A stretch of DNA of 5,254 nt from Pirellulales bacterium (GCA_022844585.1 JALHLM010000435.1:1-5254), one strand, 5' to 3'. Positions 1-5,254 are shown, counted from the stretch's first letter. The notes: generated from the sequence alone by a model not told the origin. Made by a program: numbers and translations.

Positions 1-190
1 TCGCGCCACGTCCCCGTTGGATGGGAATGAGCGTAGACAGCAAGCGGAAGAGCGTGGTCTTACCGCCGCCGTTCGGGCCGAGGAACACGAACAGCTCGCG
101 CTCGGCGACGCTCAGCGACAGCGCATCGAGCGCCGTTCGCTCGCCGTAGCGATGCGTCACTTCGACGACTTCAATCGCCGCGCGGGACAC
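1..190 (-). CDS. ABC transporter ATP-binding protein, N-terminal fragment (cut by window edge)
   Basis: Sixty-three codons of an ABC-type ATPase are visible before the left edge. The protein would sit on the cytoplasmic side of the membrane and hydrolyse ATP to drive a partner permease. The translation shows the usual layout: strand IEVVEVTHRYGERTALD (residues 6-22), an aromatic A-loop Tyr at 15, then LFVFLGPNGGGKTTLFRLLS, whose Walker A is GPNGGGKTT at 38-46. The Q-loop, signature and Walker B motifs lie beyond the edge. The start is GTG at 190-188: the same frame has a TGA 14 codons upstream with no ATG, GTG or TTG between, and a start here gives a normal ABC N-terminus. A GAG about 8 nt upstream is a weak ribosome site. 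The gene follows ctaF after 104 bp. The substrate cannot be told from this fragment; export, or a CcmA/NatA-like role, are guesses. Confidence 0.85.
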   Translation of the reverse strand, partial: MSRAAIEVVEVTHRYGERTALDALSLSVAERELFVFLGPNGGGKTTLFRLLSTLIPIQRGRGA

Positions 191-211
191 CGACGTGGTC
201 TCGAAGATGAA

Positions 212-267
212 ATCGTCGGCTTGCGCTCCGCGTCAGCGAGTCCTTTCGCGGAGCGAAAGGCGACGAT
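212..267 (-). terminator. Long hairpin between ctaF and the ABC gene; possible weak terminator or attenuator
   Basis: Arms 212-232 and 247-267 pair at 19 of 21 positions around a 14-nt loop. The core, CGCTCCGCG with CGCGGAGCG (224-232 / 247-255), is a perfect 9-bp match. A second, mutually exclusive hairpin uses 242-249 with 253-260 (CCTTTCGC / GCGAAAGG, 3-nt loop). On the transcribed strand the large stem begins 27 nt after the ctaF stop and is followed by TTCATCTTC, which is only moderately U-rich. It ends 21 nt before the GTG of the ABC gene. It could end or reduce transcription of the cox operon, or be a dispersed palindromic repeat without that role. Confidence 0.4.
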
Positions 268-294
268 GGGGAATTCGTAGTCGCCGCGAGCGCG

Positions 295-744
295 TCAATG
301 CGCCGCGGGCGTCGGCTGGCCGGAGGCAGGCTCGGCGTGATGCGTGGCATCGGCGGTTTCGGTCGCAGCCGGCTCGGCCATCCTCGCTTTGCGTTCGGGG
401 GAGTATTTCCGTCCCCGTAGCCCGATGTCGGGCACGAGCGCCAGCATCAGGAACACGGCCATGATCGCCGGGGGAATCGTCAGCACGTATTTCCAATTGG
501 CTTCCTGCTTCACGTGCATGAAGAACAGAATCACCAGCATCGCCTTGGTGCAGGAGACCGCCATCATGAACGTGCGTCCGGCCTCGACCGGAAATCGCTG
601 ACGCCAGAAATCGGTATAGGTCAAAAACGACATTGCCGACAACACGCACAACGCCACGAACACGGCGAAGTATTGCCCGGTGTGGCTATGCGTGTGTGTT
701 CCTTCGTGACCGTGGCCGGCGTGGGAAGGGTCGTTTGCAGACAT
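295..744 (-). CDS. ctaF: Cytochrome c oxidase subunit IV (small, three-helix, prokaryotic type)
   Basis: A 149-residue membrane protein of the bacterial subunit IV family (COX4_pro; ctaF/coxD), a small accessory subunit that packs against the oxidase core in the inner membrane. Three transmembrane segments are visible at about 24-46, 58-78 and 85-107. The second carries KAMLVILFFMHVK (67-79), the family hallmark. The N-terminus is rich in histidine (HAGHGHEGTHTHSH, 8-21). A hydrophilic Ala/Pro/Glu/Thr-rich tail of about 38 residues follows helix 3, so the protein is longer than the roughly 100-110 residues common in the family. The ATG at 744-742 is preceded by GGAG with 9 nt spacing. The gene follows ctaE after 108 bp filled by a hairpin repeat. 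Assignment as the last cox gene fits both sequence and position. Confidence 0.9.
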   Translation of the reverse strand: MSANDPSHAGHGHEGTHTHSHTGQYFAVFVALCVLSAMSFLTYTDFWRQRFPVEAGRTFMMAVSCTKAMLVILFFMHVKQEANWKYVLTIPPAIMAVFLMLALVPDIGLRGRKYSPERKARMAEPAATETADATHHAEPASGQPTPAAH

Positions 745-753
745 GGAAATCGA

Positions 754-757
754 CTCC
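754..757 (-). promoter_or_regulatory. Shine-Dalgarno site of ctaF
   Basis: The minus strand reads GGAG 9 nt before the ctaF ATG. It is the clearest ribosome site in the window and fixes that start. It lies 8 nt beyond the end of the large hairpin repeat in the same spacer, so the hairpin would leave it exposed. Confidence 0.55.
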
Positions 758-761
758 AGGC

Positions 762-846
762 AGTAGGCGGAGTAGGTGAAGTAGTTAGTAGGTGGAGTAG
801 TTAGTAGGAATCTACTTCACCTACTAACTACTCCACCTACTCCACC
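762..846. repeat. Tandem and inverted AGTAGGTGGAGTAGTT-type repeat in the ctaE-ctaF spacer
   Basis: A 16-bp unit (AGTAGGTGAAGTAGTT, 771-786) is repeated at 787-802 with one change and starts again at 803-808. A related AGTAGGCGG precedes it at 762-770. The block then faces an inverted copy: arms 766-800 and 812-846 pair at 32 of 35 positions around an 11-nt loop. In the operon mRNA the hairpin starts 6 nt after the ctaE stop. The sequence after the stem is not T-rich, so a classical terminator is unlikely. The composition differs sharply from the flanking genes. It resembles a dispersed intergenic repeat or an mRNA-stabilising hairpin; its function is unknown. Confidence 0.85.
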
Positions 847-852
847 GACTTC

Positions 853-1860
853 CTAAAACAAATACAACAACGGGAACAGGAAAATCCACACCAGATCGAC
901 GAAGTGCCAGTAGAGGCCGATGTTTTCGATCGCGCCCGCGCTGGCCGCGTTCAGGTTCCAACTGAGCATGATCGCGAAGAAGATCAGTCCGACGAGCACG
1001 TGGACGGCGTGAAAGCCGGTCAGGAGAAAATAGCTGCTGGCCCACATATTGCCGCCGGGAATCATGATCGGCAATCGCAGCCAGGGCATTTGATCGTTCA
1101 AACCCTCGTGGTGGGCCGCGCCGTGCTCGCCGACGGACATGGCGCTGGCAAGCGGCGCGATTTCCATCGCCAGGGCGTTGATGGCCACAAGGTCAGTGGT
1201 GTTCGTCTTGAGCTCCAACTCTTTGACGAACGCCAATTGCTTTTGCTCTTCCTCGGTGATGGCCGTGTCTTTCTTGGTGCGCAAGTCCTTGCGCTGCGTC
1301 GTTTCCTCATCCGTAAGCTCGGACTTGGCGTCCAGCGCCGCGAGCGCCTGCGCGTCCTCGTTGGTCCAGACCGGTTTGACCGTTAACGCTCCGCTGATTT
1401 CCTGGAGCCGCGCCCGGACGGCGGACGCGTAGTACAAGTCGGCTTTCTCGTAGATCCTGCTGTGCTGGGGCTTGGGGTAGATTCCGTGCGAGAATTTCGA
1501 CGAGTATTCGTAGACTTTGATGCCCAGGAAGATCGATCCCAACAGCAGCGTCGCGCCCATGAAGGCCTTGGCGACGCCGGTCTTGTTCGACTTCGCCGCT
1601 TCCAGGCAATACACGATCGTCACGCTGGACAGCACGAGCACAAGCGTATTGAAGAAGCCGATCACCTCCACCAGATGGACGTCGTGCGGCGTCGGCCAGG
1701 TCGGCGCGCCGAAACGGATCACGATATACGCGCCGATCAACGCGGCGAAAAACATGATCTCCGTCGACAAAAACAGCCACATGAACAGCTTGCCGTTCGA
1801 CAACGGCAACGCGGGCTGATAAACCAGGCGGACGTGATGGGAATGTTCGGCGGTGGACAT
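853..1860 (-). CDS. ctaE: Cytochrome c oxidase subunit III with a large internal hydrophilic insertion
   Basis: Subunit III (coxC/ctaE) of the oxidase, a membrane subunit that stabilises subunit I and its proton uptake. Five helices match canonical helices 3-7: about 25-50, 63-88, 96-117, 271-300 and 314-335. Landmarks are STEIMFF (32-38, the conserved membrane Glu at 34), FFNTLVLVLSS (69-79), GIKVYEY (113-119), YFLLTGFHAVHVLVG (277-291) and GLYWHFVDLVWIFLF (315-329). The first two helices of seven-helix forms are absent, as in many bacterial homologues. The protein has 335 residues where about 200 is usual. The excess is about 140 residues (roughly 128-268) between the third and fourth helices seen here, rich in Lys, Glu and Gln and likely helical. 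The frame is unbroken across it. By the usual topology this loop is periplasmic. The ATG at 1860 has only a weak GAAAG upstream. The family call is firm. Confidence 0.95.
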   Translation of the reverse strand: MSTAEHSHHVRLVYQPALPLSNGKLFMWLFLSTEIMFFAALIGAYIVIRFGAPTWPTPHDVHLVEVIGFFNTLVLVLSSVTIVYCLEAAKSNKTGVAKAFMGATLLLGSIFLGIKVYEYSSKFSHGIYPKPQHSRIYEKADLYYASAVRARLQEISGALTVKPVWTNEDAQALAALDAKSELTDEETTQRKDLRTKKDTAITEEEQKQLAFVKELELKTNTTDLVAINALAMEIAPLASAMSVGEHGAAHHEGLNDQMPWLRLPIMIPGGNMWASSYFLLTGFHAVHVLVGLIFFAIMLSWNLNAASAGAIENIGLYWHFVDLVWIFLFPLLYLF

Positions 1861-1905
1861 GAGTCGGAAACTTTCTTGATCTCTTTCTTCGTGTGTGCGA
1901 GGAGC

Positions 1906-2055
1906 TGAGGGAATGTCGAATAGCTAAATCCGAATGTCGAATGAACGACGAATGACTAAATCACGAATGATCTGCGCCGATGGTTGAAGCGAGTTCAGCC
2001 ATTAGACATTCGGATTTGATTCGACATTCGGATTTCGAAATTCGTCATTCCCTCC
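1906..2055. repeat. Long inverted repeat of GAATGTCGAAT-type units in the ctaB-ctaE spacer
   Basis: Most of the 223-bp spacer is one large imperfect palindrome. Arms 1906-1960 and 2001-2055 align without gaps over 55 bp around a 40-nt loop. A perfect 17-bp core lies at 1926-1942 / 2019-2035 (AAATCCGAATGTCGAAT). Within each arm the motif GAATGtCGAAT recurs (1911-1921, 1932-1942, and degenerate at 1949-1954), so the arms are themselves tandem and degenerate. The spacer is markedly richer in A and T than the genes. In the transcript the structure begins 28 nt after the ctaB stop. I see no promoter or open frame in it. Its role is unknown. Confidence 0.85.
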
Positions 2056-2083
2056 GTGTCTTCGCGGTGAGTTCTGTATCTGG

Positions 2084-2995
2084 CTAAATCAGTGGCACCA
2101 AAGTAAGTAGGCCCAGGATTGCCGGGAGGTATAACAGGCTGGCGCGCAACAGGCGGCGCGCCGAGGATTCGTCAAGCTGGCGGAAAAACTGCGCGGCGCA
2201 GACCAATTGCGCGATGCCGATCGTCAACGCCGCCACGCCGTAGATGGGCGTAGCAAAACTGACGAGCACGGGGATCAACGTCACGGGCACCAACACGGAA
2301 GCAGCCAGCACCGCCTGACGTCCGGCGCGTTGGCCAGTCGGATCGACGACGGTCAACATCTGCATGCCCGCCAAGGCGTAGTCGCGGCGATAAAGCCAGG
2401 CAATCGCCATGAAGTGCGGAAACTGCCACAGAAAAACGATCATGAACAGCGTGGCGGCGTTCACGTCCACAGCCCGGCCGGTCGCGGTCCAGCCCATCAA
2501 CACCGGCAAGGCGCCTGCAACCGCGCCGACGGCCGTATTCGTCGCGCTACGGCGCTTCAGCGGCGTGTAGACGACGACATAGAGAAACCAGCTCAACAAG
2601 CCGAGGCAGGCGGTTACCTGATTGACCGCGAGCGCCAAATAACAAACGCCGATCACGGCCGTGATCGAACCGAACCAGGCCACGTCGCGCGAGCCTAAGC
2701 GACCGGCCGGCAAAGGCCGATCCGCCGTGCGCGGCATCAACGCATCGCTGCCGCGCTCCAACCATTGATTGAAGGCGCTCGCGCTCGTGGCGACCAAGGC
2801 GGTGCCGATCAACGCGTGCAACAGCACCGGCAGTTGCGGCGCTCCGTGTCCGGCGAGATAGAACGCCGTCGCAACGGTCACTAATTCCAGCACGGCGATC
2901 TTCGGTTTCGCCAGTTCGAGATAGTCGCGCGCGACGCGCAACACGTCCGTGGAATTCGTCGCCGCTTGCGGCACGCCAATCGAGGTCATGCTCAT
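2084..2995 (-). CDS. ctaB: Protoheme IX farnesyltransferase (heme O synthase)
   Basis: An inner-membrane UbiA-family prenyltransferase (CtaB/CyoE/COX10) that transfers farnesyl to heme B to give heme O, the substrate of CtaA. The 303-residue length is normal for the family. About nine helices are visible. The first prenyl-diphosphate motif is NQWLERGSDALMPRT (76-90) followed by DRPLPAG (92-98), with Glu80 where Asp is commoner. YTPLKRRSATNTAVGAVAG (143-161) and FLWQFPHFMAIAW (188-200) then RRDYALAGMQML (203-214) are family signatures. The frame is open further upstream, to 3307, but that part is the shadow of ctaA. The chosen ATG at 2995-2993 overlaps the ctaA stop as ATGA and has a G-rich GGGGGTGG just upstream. 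A second ATG two codons later is possible. The gene lies between its pathway partner ctaA and ctaE. Confidence 0.95.
   Translation of the reverse strand: MSMTSIGVPQAATNSTDVLRVARDYLELAKPKIAVLELVTVATAFYLAGHGAPQLPVLLHALIGTALVATSASAFNQWLERGSDALMPRTADRPLPAGRLGSRDVAWFGSITAVIGVCYLALAVNQVTACLGLLSWFLYVVVYTPLKRRSATNTAVGAVAGALPVLMGWTATGRAVDVNAATLFMIVFLWQFPHFMAIAWLYRRDYALAGMQMLTVVDPTGQRAGRQAVLAASVLVPVTLIPVLVSFATPIYGVAALTIGIAQLVCAAQFFRQLDESSARRLLRASLLYLPAILGLLTLVPLI
2992..2995 (-). other. ATGA stop/start overlap of ctaA and ctaB
   Basis: On the minus strand the ctaB ATG (2995-2993) shares bases with the ctaA TGA (2994-2992). This four-base overlap suggests translational coupling of the two consecutive heme A pathway enzymes, and it is the only gene junction in the window without a spacer. 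Confidence 0.85.
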
Positions 2996-4098
2996 GCCGC
3001 CACCCCCAGGCCGATCGAGCCAGTGGTCGCGGAATGTCCCGCGGGCCGACGCAACAGTCGCGCGGATCGAATCGTCAGTAGCACCGCATTGACCAGGATC
3101 AACGAACCGACCGCCATATGTGCCGTGGTGACCATCACCTGCGGCAGCCCTTCTTGAACATTCGTGTGCGCCGCATTCCAGGCGTGCTCGCCGAGCCACT
3201 GCGGCCATTGGTAGTTCAACACCCAGGCCCCAACGCCGAGGAAAAGTTGCAGCGTGAACAGCATCGCGAGTCGATGCGCCGGCCGGGTCAACAGTCGTTC
3301 GCCGCAACCGGCACGAAGCGTCCGTACAACGAGCAATCCGACATACAACGTCAGCACCGCGGCCAGGACCAAGTGCAGTAACACCATCGCGCGGAATGAG
3401 CCGGGAGACGCGTCGACGGGAACATGCCGGAGCTGCGCTCCGAGCGTCAGTTGCAGGAACGCGAGCAAGCTCGTTGTTGCCGCGAGTGGCATGATCCGGG
3501 CATGGTCTTCAACGCGCGGCTGCGTCGCCGCCTCTCGCCACCAGCGGGAAGTAATCGTTGCCATCACGGCTGTCAGCGCGAAGAACGCCGGACCGGTACA
3601 GCCATGAATCATCGCCAAGGTGTTCTGATCAAGCTGCACGCGCATCCCGCCGAGCACGCCCTGGACGATAACCGCCACAAGCGTCGCGACGCCGAGCCAC
3701 CGCGCGTAACGGCGTTCGTCATACAGCCAAAGTGTCACGCAGAGCGCGATGGACAATAACCCTGAGAGGCTGCCCAATAGCCGATGTCCATGCTCGATGA
3801 ACAAATCCCAAGGGCCGAACAGCCACGTCTGCCAGGGATACAAAAACATGTTGTATCCAAAGGTCGTCGGCCAATCCGGCACGGCCATGCCGGCTTCCGT
3901 CGTGGTGACCAGTCCGCCCACCCAAATCAGCGGAAACGTCGCGCAGCACAACAGCACCGCCCAAAAGTGCGGTCGAAGCCAGGCAGCGCTAACGGGTGCG
4001 GAGGTCAAGGAAGTATCTTGGTCTTGTTGTTTTCCGAATGATGAATGATGAATGCAAAGTGATGAACGGTTTGAGCCTGCCAATTCATCATTCGCCAT
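2992..4098 (-). CDS. ctaA: Heme A synthase (COX15/CtaA family)
   Basis: An eight-helix inner-membrane monooxygenase that oxidises the C8 methyl of heme O to the formyl group of heme A. Visible signatures are GGLVTTTEAGMAVPDWPTTFG (61-81, split here as GGLVTTTEAG and MAVPDWPTTFG), EHGHRLLGS (102-110, with catalytic-type Glu102 and His105), LAMIHGC (161-167, His165), LLHLVLA (240-246, His242) and TTAHMAVGSLIL (324-335, His327). These give the four expected heme-ligand histidines. Helices lie at about 43-64, 104-126, 131-150, 162-183, 203-222, 237-260, 275-296 and 322-345. No cysteine pair like that of Bacillus CtaA is seen in the first outer loop. The start is uncertain. The ATG at 4098 has AGGA 9 nt upstream, but its first 25 residues are read from the spacer repeat. 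TTG at 4008-4006 gives a more usual short N-terminus but no good ribosome site. ctaA follows ctaD directly. Confidence 0.93.
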   Translation of the reverse strand: MANDELAGSNRSSLCIHHSSFGKQQDQDTSLTSAPVSAAWLRPHFWAVLLCCATFPLIWVGGLVTTTEAGMAVPDWPTTFGYNMFLYPWQTWLFGPWDLFIEHGHRLLGSLSGLLSIALCVTLWLYDERRYARWLGVATLVAVIVQGVLGGMRVQLDQNTLAMIHGCTGPAFFALTAVMATITSRWWREAATQPRVEDHARIMPLAATTSLLAFLQLTLGAQLRHVPVDASPGSFRAMVLLHLVLAAVLTLYVGLLVVRTLRAGCGERLLTRPAHRLAMLFTLQLFLGVGAWVLNYQWPQWLGEHAWNAAHTNVQEGLPQVMVTTAHMAVGSLILVNAVLLTIRSARLLRRPAGHSATTGSIGLGVAA

Positions 4099-4107
4099 CC
4101 ATCATTT
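4035..4107. repeat. Inverted GAATGATGAATG-type repeat at the ctaD-ctaA junction
   Basis: CGAATGATGAAT at 4035-4046 has a perfect 12-bp reverse complement at 4083-4094. In a shifted register 4036-4054 pairs with 4089-4107 at 15 of 19 positions. GAATGAT units recur in tandem at 4036-4054. The repeat lies between the ctaD stop and the TTG candidate start of ctaA, or inside the first 25 codons of ctaA if the ATG at 4098 is used. Its style matches the other spacers. Its function is unknown. Confidence 0.75.
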
Positions 4108-4109
4108 TC

Positions 4110-5254
4110 CTAATGGTGCCCCAACTCCTCTTCATCGATGCCTTCCTTCGGCGGCTGCCACTGCGGGAAGTTGACCGAGTCGGACGCGGGCGAACCGTAT
4201 TCGTACGGGCCGCGGTAGACGATCGGTTGCACGTCGAAGTTGCCGTGTCCCGGAGGGCTCGGGGCGAGCCACTCGAGCGTGTTGCTGTTCCAAGGATTAC
4301 GCCCGCACGCCGGACCGAAGAGCAGGCTGTAGAAGAAATTGAAGGCGAAGACAATCTGCGCAGCGCCCATGCCGAGGGCACAGACGGTCATAAACTGATT
4401 CATGCCGAGCAAGTGTTCGAACGTCTGATAGTGATAAGGATCGGCCAGCCGGCGCGGGAAGCCGTTCGCGCCAAGGATGTGCATCGTGAAAAACGTGCCG
4501 TTGAAGAAAATGAACGACAGGAAGAAATGAATCTTGCCCAACGTCTCGTTCATCATCCGGCCGAACATCTTCGGGAACCAGAAATAGATCGCGCCAAACA
4601 CACCGAACGCCGTGCCGCCAAACAGCACATAGTGGATGTGCCCGACGATGAAGTACGTATCGTGAATGAAAATGTCGACCGGCGTGGCCGCCATGAAAAT
4701 GCCGGACAACCCGCCGATGATGAACATCGAGACGAACGACAGCGCGAACAGCATCGCCGAGGTGTATTCAATCCGCCCGCCCCAGATGGTGCCCAGCCAA
4801 TTGAAGGTCTTAATGGCGCTTGGCAACGCGATCATCATCGTCGAAAGCATGAACGTGAGCCCCAGCGCGGGGTTCATGCCCGACATGAACATATGATGGC
4901 CCCAGACGATGAACCCGAGCCCGGCGATGCCGGCGATCGAGTAAATCATCGGCTTGTAGCCGAACAGCGGTTTGCGGGCGAACGTCGAGATGATATCGGA
5001 GACCATGCCCATCGCCGGCAGGATCATGATGTACACGGCCGGATGCGAGTAGAACCAGAACAAGTGCTGCCACATCAGCGGTTGCCCGCCGCCGGAACCG
5101 GCCGACATGTTGTTGACGACCAGCCCCTCAGGAATAAAGAAGCTGGTGCCGATCATGCGGTCGCCCAGTTGCATGAACAGGGCCGCGGTCAACACCGGCA
5201 GCGCGAACGCCTGCAGCAGGGCGGTGATAAACATGCCCCAAATGGTCATCGGCA
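4110..5254 (-). CDS. ctaD: Cytochrome c oxidase subunit I, C-terminal part (A2-type; cut by window edge)
   Basis: The catalytic subunit of an aa3/caa3-type oxidase, which reduces O2 to water at heme a3-CuB and pumps protons. The N-terminal helices I-IV lie beyond the right edge; the Met at 5249 is internal. Numbering from that Met: FWFYSHPAVY (64-73) gives CuB ligand His69 and the Tyr73 cross-link partner. WGHHMF (116-121) gives the other two CuB histidines. SAIKTFNWLGTIWGG (144-158) holds the K-channel Lys147. HDTYFIVGHIHYVLF (196-210) holds His204 (heme a3) and His206 (heme a). FPRR (264-267) are propionate-binding arginines. Helices V-XII are all present. YS replaces the FG of FGHPEVY and Ala replaces its Glu, the A2-group feature. 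About 11 extra residues (LVVNNMSAGSG, 43-53) precede helix VI. Subunit III is encoded separately, not fused. Confidence 0.97.
   Translation of the reverse strand, partial: PMTIWGMFITALLQAFALPVLTAALFMQLGDRMIGTSFFIPEGLVVNNMSAGSGGGQPLMWQHLFWFYSHPAVYIMILPAMGMVSDIISTFARKPLFGYKPMIYSIAGIAGLGFIVWGHHMFMSGMNPALGLTFMLSTMMIALPSAIKTFNWLGTIWGGRIEYTSAMLFALSFVSMFIIGGLSGIFMAATPVDIFIHDTYFIVGHIHYVLFGGTAFGVFGAIYFWFPKMFGRMMNETLGKIHFFLSFIFFNGTFFTMHILGANGFPRRLADPYHYQTFEHLLGMNQFMTVCALGMGAAQIVFAFNFFYSLLFGPACGRNPWNSNTLEWLAPSPPGHGNFDVQPIVYRGPYEYGSPASDSVNFPQWQPPKEGIDEEELGHH

Noticed and set aside
17..280. Open frame on the plus strand over the ABC gene and the hairpin
   Set aside because: It lies opposite a clear Walker A-containing gene, and its product is Arg-rich without recognisable motifs, which is typical of an antisense shadow in GC-rich DNA.
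762..846. CRISPR-like array
   Set aside because: The units are contiguous 16-bp copies with no unique spacers, and half of the block is an inverted copy.
766..846. Classical rho-independent terminator after ctaE
   Set aside because: The stem is strong, but the minus strand after it reads TACTGCCTGGAG with no T run, and a same-strand cox gene follows immediately.
1055..1479. Subunit III insertion as a frameshift, gene fusion or mobile element
   Set aside because: The frame is continuous, there are no flanking direct or terminal inverted repeats that I can see, and codon composition looks like the rest of the gene. It is kept as a domain insertion.
1307..1780. 157-residue frame on the minus strand inside subunit III
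   Set aside because: It is fully inside ctaE in another frame, Arg/Asp-rich and unlike any family I know. The ctaE frame holds conserved motifs on both sides.
1861..2083. Promoter or small gene in the longest spacer
   Set aside because: The region is AT-richer, but this is accounted for by the palindrome; I found no well-spaced -35/-10 pair on the minus strand and no plausible short coding frame.
2996..3307. 104-codon upstream extension of ctaB
   Set aside because: It reads ctaA in another frame and gives Arg/Gly/Ala-rich sequence without membrane character. The ATGA start gives the normal family length of 303 residues.
4696..4896. Plus-strand frame inside subunit I giving a Met- and Ile-rich peptide
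   Set aside because: It is antisense to strongly conserved oxidase helices VIII-X, without its own context or ribosome site.

Overview
The window is a run of genes that all lie on the minus strand and together form the distal part of an aerobic terminal-oxidase (aa3/caa3-type cytochrome c oxidase) operon. In transcription order, from high to low coordinates, they are: the C-terminal two thirds of oxidase subunit I (ctaD/coxA, running off the right edge), heme A synthase (ctaA), heme O synthase/protoheme farnesyltransferase (ctaB), oxidase subunit III (ctaE/coxC), the small subunit IV (ctaF/coxD), and the first 63 codons of an ABC-transporter ATPase cut by the left edge. No convincing gene lies on the plus strand; the many plus-strand open frames are shadows of these GC-rich genes.

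The genes form one functional set. CtaB farnesylates heme B to heme O, CtaA oxidises heme O to heme A, and subunit I binds heme A, heme a3 and CuB. Subunits III and IV complete the membrane complex. Subunit II (CuA) and any Sco copper chaperone are not seen and presumably lie upstream, beyond the right edge. ctaA and ctaB overlap by ATGA, which indicates translational coupling. Subunit I carries a YSHPAVY helix VI motif in place of GHPEVY, which places it in the A2 group of heme-copper oxidases.

Two features stand out. First, subunit III is about 335 residues instead of roughly 200, because about 140 hydrophilic, charged residues are inserted between two of its transmembrane helices, on the predicted periplasmic side. 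Second, every non-coding spacer carries a long imperfect inverted repeat. They lie between subunit I and CtaA, CtaB and subunit III, subunit III and subunit IV, and subunit IV and the ABC gene. Each is built from a different short unit: GAATGAT-like, CCGAATGTCGAAT-like, AGTAGGTGGAGTAGTT-like and CGCTCCGCG. Three are low-complexity and repetitive, and all would be transcribed as hairpins in the operon mRNA.

Organism: a GC-rich aerobic Gram-negative-type bacterium. The A2-type oxidase, the cox genes followed by an ABC transporter gene, weak Shine-Dalgarno sites and repeat-filled spacers fit a planctomycete of the Pirellulales type. This is inference from general resemblance, not a database match.
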